Below are positions 1 to 5,967 of a stretch of 6,156 nucleotides of DNA, piece after piece. Both the position numbers and the translations under genes were made by a program. Below the pieces are notes generated by a model that was not told where the DNA came from, did no database searches, and saw nothing but the letters and a program-made list of their open reading frames with translations. Source of the DNA: Acidobacteriota bacterium (GTDB lineage: Bacteria > Acidobacteriota > Terriglobia > UBA7540 > JAPUME01); assembly GCA_027294185.1 (NCBI GenBank), contig JAPUME010000288.1:1-6156 (forward strand), given 5' to 3'. Numbering within the stretch: position 1 is the stretch's first letter; every line of letters begins with the position of its first letter.

Positions 1-1337
<1,337 letters not shown>

Positions 1338-1369
1338 CCGGACCCTGCCGGGCAAACCTTGAATTAACC

Positions 1370-1410
1370 AAGAGCGATCCTGATACGCATAGGGTCGCTC
1401 TTTTCGTTTT
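1370..1410 (+). terminator. Intrinsic terminator after htrA
   Basis: The arms AAGAGCGATCC (1370-1380) and GGGTCGCTCTT (1392-1402) form an 11-bp stem with one G-U pair and an 11-nt loop. The T-rich run TTCGTTTT (1403-1410) follows directly. It starts 33 nt after the htrA stop, in the classic Rho-independent arrangement, and separates htrA from the nuclease gene. Confidence 0.8.
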
Positions 1411-1449
1411 GGGCGACTCAAAGCAAATCTTGAACCGAACCTAGAATCC

Positions 1450-1938
1450 ATGGGCAGAAAACGCAAATCAACAGTCCCTTTTATCGTTTTGGGCCTGGCG
1501 ATCGTCGGGGGGGGCCTGTGGCGCCACCTCGATCAGATGCCGGGCAGCCCTCTCACCCGCCTCTGTACCCGGGTTGTGGATGGAGACACGATTCAACTTG
1601 AGGGTGGCGAAAGAGTCCGCCTGATCGGCGTCGATACTCCCGAAAGTGTGGCGCCGAACCGCCCCCAGGAGTTTTTCGGACTCGAAGCCGCGGCATTCAC
1701 GCGCCAATTAGTAGAAGGGAAGCAGGTTCGGCTGGAGTTCGGCGATGAGCGATACGACATCTACGGGCGCACCCTGGCGTATGTTTATCTTTTGGAGGAC
1801 GGGACCTTCCTGAATTCCGAAATCATCCGACGGGGTTACGGATACGCCTACACACGCTTTCCCTTTCGTTACCGGGACGAGTTTAGGCGCCTGCAGCGCG
1901 AGGCTCGCGAGAATCGAATCGGGTTGTGGGCCCGCTAA
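1450..1938 (+). CDS. Staphylococcal-nuclease-like (thermonuclease) protein with N-terminal membrane anchor
   Basis: Predicted 162-aa Ca2+-dependent phosphodiesterase of the SNase (OB-fold) family, cleaving DNA or RNA outside the cytoplasm. The N-terminus is basic (MGRKRK), then hydrophobic at about residues 9-24 without a clear SPase site, so a signal anchor or uncleaved signal is likely. The SNase core spans about 40-162: VVDGDTI (Asp46, matching SNase D21), VRLIGVDTPES (Arg57, Asp62, Glu65, matching R35, D40, E43), YGRTLAY (Arg107, matching R87), then the usual LNSEIIRRGYGYAY and terminal GLWAR. All catalytic and metal ligands are present. Cys39 is the only cysteine and has no lipobox. The ATG at 1450 is the sensible start because it leaves the anchor intact, but no Shine-Dalgarno is evident. 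The gene follows the htrA terminator and converges on nuoI. Its role may be nucleic-acid scavenging; the substrate is not determined by sequence. Confidence 0.92.
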   Translation: MGRKRKSTVPFIVLGLAIVGGGLWRHLDQMPGSPLTRLCTRVVDGDTIQLEGGERVRLIGVDTPESVAPNRPQEFFGLEAAAFTRQLVEGKQVRLEFGDERYDIYGRTLAYVYLLEDGTFLNSEIIRRGYGYAYTRFPFRYRDEFRRLQREARENRIGLWAR

Positions 1939-1957
1939 GCGAACTCATGGGAAGAAA

Positions 1958-1999
1958 CCGAAGAGGAGCCTGAGGGTGCTACTTTCCGGAGGCTTTCGG
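1958..1999 (-). terminator. Possible bulged-hairpin terminator of nuoI
   Basis: CCGAA (1958-1962) plus AGCCT (1967-1971) pair with AGGCT (1990-1994) plus TTCGG (1995-1999), giving a 10-bp stem interrupted by a 4-nt bulge with an 18-nt loop. On the minus strand the stem is followed by TTTCTTC, a weak U-rich tail. It straddles the nuoI stop codon, so the last nuoI codons lie in one arm. The weak tail and bulge keep this tentative. Confidence 0.3.
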
Positions 2000-2452
2000 A
2001 GTGGATGCCGCCTCCAGGAGGCGCTCTTTGCGGTAGATGAGATCGACGACGTTATAGGCGGCGATTTCGAACTCATGGCCGTGCGTGATGGCATCGGTCG
2101 GACAGGCCTCGACACAGTAACCGCAGAAAATACAACGGTTGTAGTCGATGTTATAGACCTCAGCGTAACGTTCACCCGCGCTAATCCGCTGGTCGGCGGT
2201 ATTATCACCGGCCTCGATGTAGATACAATGGGACGGACAGGCGGCGGCACACAGGAAGCATCCCACGCACTTCTCCAGCCCGTTTTCGTCTCGACGCAGA
2301 ACGTGCAGGCCCCGAAAGCGTCCTTCGAAATGGACCGGCTCGTCGGGGTAATTCTCCGTTACGGTAGGCCGCAGCATGGTCTTGAAGGTTACCGTGAAGC
2401 CCTTGGCGAGCGCTGAGACCGACCGGACCACTTCTCGCAGGATATTCGCCAT
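1979..2452 (-). CDS. nuoI: NADH-quinone oxidoreductase subunit I (complex I 2x[4Fe-4S] ferredoxin subunit)
   Basis: NuoI carries clusters N6a and N6b, which pass electrons from the peripheral arm of complex I towards NuoB/N2 and the quinone site on the cytoplasmic face of the membrane. The 157-aa product has an N-terminal amphipathic segment (about 1-30), the family hallmark FRGLHVLRRDENG (about 46-58), a first cluster motif CVGCFLCAAACP (Cys62, 65, 68, 72) and a second CIFCGYCVEACP (Cys107, 110, 113, 117). All eight ligands are intact. The length is slightly below the E. coli protein (about 180 aa) but normal for this branch, with a poorly conserved C-terminal tail (AASTPKASGK). It stands alone: the nuclease gene converges on it and a VirB10-like gene diverges from it, with no nuoH, nuoJ or other nuo gene in the window. 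The ATG at 2452 sits 8 nt after a near-consensus -10, so it is probably translated leaderless. Confidence 0.96.
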   Translation of the reverse strand: MANILREVVRSVSALAKGFTVTFKTMLRPTVTENYPDEPVHFEGRFRGLHVLRRDENGLEKCVGCFLCAAACPSHCIYIEAGDNTADQRISAGERYAEVYNIDYNRCIFCGYCVEACPTDAITHGHEFEIAAYNVVDLIYRKERLLEAASTPKASGK

Positions 2453-2460
2453 AAAAACTC

Positions 2461-2489
2461 AGTATACTCACCGAATTACAAACGGTCAA
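2461..2489 (-). promoter_or_regulatory. Near-consensus sigma70 promoter of nuoI, predicted leaderless transcript
   Basis: Read on the minus strand, a -35 TTGACC (2489-2484; 5/6) and a -10 TATACT (2466-2461; 5/6) are separated by exactly 17 nt. Only GAGTTTTT lies between the -10 and the nuoI ATG (2452-2450). The transcription start would therefore fall on or just before the A of ATG, and no Shine-Dalgarno can fit. Spacing and hexamers are seen; use as the start site is inferred. Confidence 0.72.
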
Positions 2490-2530
2490 TTGCGCTCAGA
2501 GGCGGCGACTCTCCGGTTTTTCCCGCACCA

Positions 2531-2550
2531 GGGGAGGGGGAGGGGCCGGG
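2531..2550 (+). other. G-quadruplex-forming motif in the divergent intergenic region
   Basis: Four G-runs (4, 5, 4 and 3 Gs) are separated by loops of A, A and CC, so the plus strand meets the G3+N1-7 rule with very short loops. It lies between the nuoI promoter (minus) and the possible promoter of the downstream plus-strand gene. It could fold in plus-strand DNA, or in RNA only if a plus transcript begins upstream. Function unknown. Confidence 0.55.
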
Positions 2551-2562
2551 TTCAGAAAGCCA

Positions 2563-2592
2563 TTGAAAATGCGGGGGCAAGCGAGGTAACAT
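2563..2592 (+). promoter_or_regulatory. Candidate distal promoter for the VirB10-like gene
   Basis: TTGAAA (2563-2568; 5/6 to -35) is followed after 18 nt by TAACAT (2587-2592; 4/6 to -10). It would give a leader of roughly 95 nt. A competing weak candidate lies nearer the gene at 2640-2668. Neither is strong. Confidence 0.3.
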
Positions 2593-2639
2593 TCTTCGAG
2601 TGCAGAGAACCCCAGGGCGAAGACCTGCATCTAAGTTAA

Positions 2640-2668
2640 TTGAAGCAAAGGGTGCCAGTTGATAAAAG
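2640..2668 (+). promoter_or_regulatory. Candidate proximal promoter for the VirB10-like gene
   Basis: TTGAAG (2640-2645; 4/6) and TAAAAG (2663-2668; 4/6) are separated by 17 nt. Transcription would start near 2675, just before the GGAGG ribosome-binding site, giving a short leader. This is an alternative to the candidate at 2563-2592. Confidence 0.3.
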
Positions 2669-2694
2669 TGAAGTCCCGTGGAGGAAATGATCCG

Positions 2695-3372
2695 ATGAGA
2701 AAAACCCTTCGAGCTGCCGTTGCCGTCTTTCCCGCGCTGGCTCTCCTACTCTGCAGTGGTACGCTTAAAGCAGAAGAGAGTTATGCGATCTCCGCGGGAA
2801 CAACTCTCAACATCCGTTTGAGCAAGACCTTAAGCACCAAACGAAGCAAATCCGGAAGCATCTTCCGAGGAAAGCTGATCGAAGCGCTTTTCGTGGATGG
2901 CATAGAAGTCGTCCCCGCAGGCACCTACGCCGAGGGCCGGGTTACCTACGTTAAGAAGCCCGGCCGTGTAAAGGGCGTCGGGCAGATGCGCCTTCACCTG
3001 GAAAAGCTGATCACCTTCAGTGGCACAGAAATTCCCATTGCCGCGCCGCTTGAGGGAGCCGAGGGTGCTCCCGGAGCCAAGGTCAAGGGTGAGGAAGGAA
3101 CGATCAAGGGTCCGAGTTCCAGGAGCGGCGAACTCATCACCGCTGCGGTCATCGGGAGCACTGCGGCCACGGTCGGGGGGCTCACCGCCGGAGGTTCCGG
3201 CGCCCTCTATGGTGGCGGGCTGGCTGCCGGCGCCGTTGGCCTGCATTCCTTGTTCAAGCGCGGAAAGCATCTCCTGCTGCCACAGGGAACGGAACTAATT
3301 TTTGTCCTGGCGCGATCCGTTACGGTTGAATTGGAAGAGGACCCATTGTACGACAACCCCAATTTTTTCTGA
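2695..3372 (+). CDS. Secreted protein resembling a solo VirB10/TrbI C-terminal domain (hypothetical)
   Basis: The start is set at the ATG at 2695, not the in-frame TTG at 2659, because GGAGG (2680-2684) lies 10 nt upstream and the next residues form a clean Sec signal: MRKTL, a hydrophobic core at about 7-22, and probable cleavage after LKA (residue 26). LLLCS is not a good lipobox. The 225-aa product then shows a beta-rich segment (about 32-118) with AGTTLNIRL, VVPAGTYAEGRV, a GRVKGVGQMRL stretch and GTEIPIAAPLEG; a Gly/Ala-rich hydrophobic segment (about 146-187) able to form a glycine-zipper hairpin; and a final strand pair LLPQGTELIFVLARSVTV. This order (beta half, helical insertion, PxGTxLxVxLxR end) recalls the VirB10/TrbI outer-membrane domain, at reduced size. 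No type IV secretion genes adjoin it. The family is a pattern-based inference and the function is unknown. Confidence 0.75.
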   Translation: MRKTLRAAVAVFPALALLLCSGTLKAEESYAISAGTTLNIRLSKTLSTKRSKSGSIFRGKLIEALFVDGIEVVPAGTYAEGRVTYVKKPGRVKGVGQMRLHLEKLITFSGTEIPIAAPLEGAEGAPGAKVKGEEGTIKGPSSRSGELITAAVIGSTAATVGGLTAGGSGALYGGGLAAGAVGLHSLFKRGKHLLLPQGTELIFVLARSVTVELEEDPLYDNPNFF

Positions 3373-3383
3373 AACTTCCCGAA

Positions 3384-3415
3384 GGCCACGCGCCGCTTTA
3401 CTCCCTTGCGTGGCC
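3384..3415. terminator. Perfect 8-bp hairpin between convergent genes, possible bidirectional terminator
   Basis: GGCCACGC (3384-3391) and GCGTGGCC (3408-3415) form a perfect GC-rich stem with a 16-nt loop. It lies in the 53-bp gap between the stop of the VirB10-like gene (3372) and the stop of the YpdA-like gene (3426). Neither side has a proper T-tract, so it may act as an RNA 3'-end stabiliser or a Rho-assisted site rather than a classic terminator. Confidence 0.45.
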
Positions 3416-3425
3416 AGACCTCTCG

Positions 3426-4433
3426 TCAGCTCTTTGGCTCGGCGAGCTTGCGCTCGATGTCGGCGATGATCTGCTTGCCGTGGAAGCGTCCGTTTTCAAT
3501 GAAGATCTCGTTGGTCTTTGCGCCGGCGATGATCACACCCGCCAGATAGATACCCGCCACGTTGCTCGCCAGGGTCTCGGAATCACACTTCGGCCGTAGG
3601 GTCTTCGAATCCACTTCGACTCCGAATTGCCGCAGCAAATCCACGTCGGGATGATAGCCGGTCAGGGCGAATACGAAATCGTTTTGGATGGTCCGACACT
3701 CACCCTGCGAGTTTTCCACACGGATTGCGTCCCGGGTAATTTCCACCACTCGCGTTTCAAACAGAGCTGGAATGGACCCTTCCTTGATCCGATTCTCAAT
3801 GTCCGGCTTCACCCAGTATTTGATACTGCGGCTCAACTCCGGCCTGCGGTGAATCAGGACCACCTCCGCGCCGTGCCGATAGAGGTCCAGGGCGGTTTCC
3901 GCGGCTGAGTTCGACCCGCCGATGACGGCCACCCTCTGCTCGTAGAATTCATAAGGGCCGGTGTAGTAGTGAGAGACCTTGGGCAGTTCCTCACCGGGGA
4001 TTCCCATCAGATTGGGCAGGTCATAGTAGCCGGTGGCAATCACAAGCTTGCGGCTATGGTAGCAATGTTTTTCTCCCTCCCCCTTTTGGGTCGAAATGCG
4101 AAATGCGCCATCCTGCCCATCGATATTCACCACCCGCTCATAGAATCGAATGGATAATTGAAACATTTGAGTCACGGAGCGGTAGTATTCCAAAGCCTCT
4201 TCCCGTGTCGGTTTCACATGAACGCTGGGGAAGGGAATGCCTCCGATTTCGAGCAACTCCCGGCTGGTAAAGAAGCCCATGTTGGGCGGATAATTATAGA
4301 GCGAATTGACGAGGCATCCCTTGTCGACCAGGAGATACTTCAGCCCTGCATGCTTGGCATCGATGCCACAGGCAAGACCCGTCGGGCCGGCCCCGATAAT
4401 GAATACGTCCAATACGTCCAAAGGTTCTTTCAC
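3426..4433 (-). CDS. ypdA: YpdA-type FAD/NAD(P)-dependent oxidoreductase (bacillithiol-disulfide-reductase family)
   Basis: A 335-aa two-dinucleotide-binding-domain flavoprotein. YpdA (Bdr) in Firmicutes uses NADPH to reduce bacillithiol disulfide. The FAD Rossmann motif IIGAGPTGLACG is at about 12-23, followed by YNYPP (46-50), FFTSRELLEIGGIPF and KPTREEALEYYRSV. ATGYYDLPNL lies near 133-142, the NAD(P) motif VIGGSNSAAETALDLY at 170-185 with HRR, and then IKYWVKPDIENRIK, NDFVFALTGYHPD and the C-terminal IYLAGVIIAGAKTNEIFIENGRFHG. Length and motifs match YpdA (about 320-330 aa). There is no CxxC. The reactive Cys reported at GPCGL in S. aureus YpdA is Thr18 here, with Cys22 four residues on. 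The GTG at 4433 overlaps the previous TGA (GTGA) and has AAGGAA upstream; an upstream ATG at 4643 only reads through the neighbouring gene. Bacillithiol as substrate is not proven by the sequence. Confidence 0.88.
   Translation of the reverse strand: MKEPLDVLDVFIIGAGPTGLACGIDAKHAGLKYLLVDKGCLVNSLYNYPPNMGFFTSRELLEIGGIPFPSVHVKPTREEALEYYRSVTQMFQLSIRFYERVVNIDGQDGAFRISTQKGEGEKHCYHSRKLVIATGYYDLPNLMGIPGEELPKVSHYYTGPYEFYEQRVAVIGGSNSAAETALDLYRHGAEVVLIHRRPELSRSIKYWVKPDIENRIKEGSIPALFETRVVEITRDAIRVENSQGECRTIQNDFVFALTGYHPDVDLLRQFGVEVDSKTLRPKCDSETLASNVAGIYLAGVIIAGAKTNEIFIENGRFHGKQIIADIERKLAEPKS
4402..4419 (-). repeat. Perfect 9-bp tandem duplication at the N-terminus of the YpdA-like gene
   Basis: AATACGTCC occurs twice in a row on the plus strand, so the minus-strand product reads LDVLDVF just before the FAD motif. 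This is an in-frame microduplication, probably from slippage. It lengthens the short N-terminal strand region by three residues and probably does not affect the fold. Confidence 0.7.
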
Positions 4434-4831
4434 CCGATTCCTTTCTTCCCTTGTGCCTTCTTGTCGAGAGGAGTCGTCAGCAGCTCCAACAGTTCCCGCT
4501 TGAAATCCTGAAACTGTGCCAGGAGCCGGCTGTCGGCCCGGACCACTTTCTGATGGAATAGGAACTTCTTGCCTTCGCCGTCCTCTACCAGCATTCCGAT
4601 GCCCTCTGGAAAGCGGTAGCCGGGCTGGCCGAACACCTGCCAACCGTCTGCTTTGGGCTCGAGCAGAGCGACAAAGCCACGCTTTGTCGCCGCCAGGTAG
4701 GTGGCGAAACGCTCATAACGCACAAACTCAAAGCCGGATTCCTGAAATCTTTCCAGAATCTTCAGGTGTGCGGGACCGATGCTTGCAATGGTTTCTTCCA
4801 CGGATCGATACGACTCTTGCCAATCATCCAA
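4430..4831 (-). CDS. Hypothetical cytoplasmic protein coupled to the YpdA-like reductase
   Basis: I do not recognise this family. The frame encodes 133 residues from a TTG start at 4831, preceded after 8 nt by AGAAGG. A GTG at 4801 (residue 11) is an alternative start, and an ATG at 4827 is out of frame. An in-frame stop at 4846-4844 bars any earlier start. The product is soluble, with no signal, no membrane segment and no cysteine. It begins with a helical acidic part (about 8-36), continues with a probable beta core (about 36-95; VRYERFATYLAA, GFVALLEP, WQVFGQPGYRFPEGIGMLVE, KKFLFHQKVV), then a helix (about 100-118) and a Lys-rich tail (KKAQGKKG). The stop TGA overlaps the GTG of the reductase in a GTGA junction, the usual sign of translational coupling, so the two proteins are likely partners or work in the same process. 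The missing cysteines argue against a thiol redox role for it. Confidence 0.72.
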   Translation of the reverse strand: MDDWQESYRSVEETIASIGPAHLKILERFQESGFEFVRYERFATYLAATKRGFVALLEPKADGWQVFGQPGYRFPEGIGMLVEDGEGKKFLFHQKVVRADSRLLAQFQDFKRELLELLTTPLDKKAQGKKGIG

Positions 4832-4924
4832 CCTTCCAACCTTCTAACAATCCAACAATCCATCGACCGATGTATCAATTGATCAATGGATCGACGGACC
4901 AACGGATCAACGGATCAATGGACC
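4821..4924. repeat. Degenerate 8-bp tandem repeat array, 13 units in register
   Basis: From 4821 every 8 bases give a unit: CAATCATC, CAACCTTC twice, TAACAATC, CAACAATC, CATCGACC, GATGTATC, AATTGATC, AATGGATC, GACGGACC, AACGGATC twice, AATGGACC. Position 2 is always A and position 8 always C, position 7 is T or C, and position 6 is A in all but two units. The array fills most of the gap between the methyltransferase stop and the unknown gene, and its first units overlap that gene's TTG start and supply its Shine-Dalgarno-like AGAAGG. The plus-strand frame through it is low-complexity and is not a gene. Confidence 0.8.
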
Positions 4925-4950
4925 AATCTCCCGGGCAGGGAAGTCGCCGG

Positions 4951-5967
4951 TTACTTCCGGGCCAAAATAAGCGGTGAAACCGAGGAACACGGAATTCGGC
5001 GCACGCCCTGAAAGCCCGCCTTGCGGCACCAGGAACGGATCTCTTCGAAGGTGAAGGCATTGCCTTCCTCGGTATACATCAGCATGTTGACCGCAAAGAT
5101 GAGCGGGAACAGGTCCTTCCGTCGCCCGGAATCAGGATTGATCTCAACGATGAGTATCTGTCCCCCCTCTTTCAGCGAACGATAACATTGTTTGATCAGG
5201 GATTGGCTCTGCCGTGCGCCCTCCGAATGGAGGATATGGCCCAGCACCACCAGGTCATAGCGCTTACGGCCAAACTCGATCTTGTGCCAATCTCCCGCCA
5301 GGAACTCATATTGTCGTCGGACGCCATGACGCGAGGCAAACCGCTTCGTCACCTTCAGCACTTCCGGTAAATCGAGAGCTGCCACCCGCACGGACGGATT
5401 CCGCACCGCAAATGCAATCGACCAGGGACCGGCCCCGCAGGCAACGTCCAACATTCCCCAGTCTTGATCCCGGCCTCGGGGAGCGAGTCGTTGTGCCACC
5501 TCCCGCGCCACCAGGAAATTTCCAGGAAACAGGGCCTCCGCCAGGCGGGGAAAGTAGCGGTTTCCCAGGCGCACACGGTTCATGGCTCTACGCGGTTTTC
5601 CCCGGCGAACAATGGAGGTAAGGTGCTTCCAATCGTCCCAGGGATATTTTGTGCGAACGACATAGTCACCCAGAAAGTCTGTCTTTCCCCTGACCAGAAA
5701 GTGTGCCGCTTCTTCACCAAGAAGGTATCTTGAGCCGGACTTGCGAAGGAACTGACCCGCCGTCAGCGCATCCAGCAGCGCGCGCAGACCTCGCCGGGAG
5801 GCCCGGCAGGCTTTGGAGAGAGATTCAACCGTTCTGTGCCCGCGCGCCATCCGGGAGAAAAGGTCGAGCTCGATTGCGGTAATCAGAATGCGCGTCCGCG
5901 TATAGGCCCACAAATCCTCGAAGATGCGCAGGGGAAGCTTTCGCTCATGGTGATGTCCACAATTCAT
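4951..5967 (-). CDS. SAM-dependent O-methyltransferase-like protein (family 2 / hydroxyindole-O-MT type)
   Basis: A 338-aa class I methyltransferase with an N-terminal winged-helix/dimerisation domain (about 14-90; LITAIELDLFSRMA, TVESLSKACRASRRGLRALLDAL, YLLGEEAAHFLV), as in plant-type and bacterial polyketide O-methyltransferases. The SAM domain follows, with motif I LDVACGAGPW (173-182), the acidic end of strand 2 ALDLPEV (197-203), a GDW loop (225-227), and GHILHSEG (243-250), where a His in HxxH is the usual catalytic base. Then come LKEGGQILIVEI and the C-terminal FTFEEIRSWCRKAGFQGVR. The ATG at 5967 is the first possible start because TGA lies three codons earlier, but no strong ribosome-binding site is seen. 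The His-rich start (CGHHHERK) is unusual. It probably acts on a small hydroxylated aromatic or polyketide; the substrate cannot be named. The downstream genes on the same strand are 119 bp away, across the repeat array. Confidence 0.88.
   Translation of the reverse strand: MNCGHHHERKLPLRIFEDLWAYTRTRILITAIELDLFSRMARGHRTVESLSKACRASRRGLRALLDALTAGQFLRKSGSRYLLGEEAAHFLVRGKTDFLGDYVVRTKYPWDDWKHLTSIVRRGKPRRAMNRVRLGNRYFPRLAEALFPGNFLVAREVAQRLAPRGRDQDWGMLDVACGAGPWSIAFAVRNPSVRVAALDLPEVLKVTKRFASRHGVRRQYEFLAGDWHKIEFGRKRYDLVVLGHILHSEGARQSQSLIKQCYRSLKEGGQILIVEINPDSGRRKDLFPLIFAVNMLMYTEEGNAFTFEEIRSWCRKAGFQGVRRIPCSSVSPLILARK

Noticed and set aside
1430..1447. TTGAAC and TAGAAT as a promoter for the nuclease gene
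   Set aside because: The two elements are only 6 nt apart and the second ends 2 nt before the ATG.
1976..2416. Plus-strand 146-codon frame
   Set aside because: Antisense shadow of nuoI, whose eight cluster cysteines are unmistakable.
2659..2694. TTG start giving a 237-residue form of the VirB10-like protein
   Set aside because: The ATG at 2695 has GGAGG upstream and begins a clean signal peptide; the extension would place charged residues before it.
4434..4643. N-terminal extension of the YpdA-like frame up to an ATG at 4643
   Set aside because: The extension is Arg/Pro/Gly-rich, overlaps the unknown gene in another frame, and the GTG at 4433 has a ribosome-binding site and a coupled GTGA junction.
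4516..4977. Plus-strand 153-codon frame running through the 8-bp repeats
   Set aside because: It is antisense to the unknown gene, and its low-complexity end is the translated repeat array.
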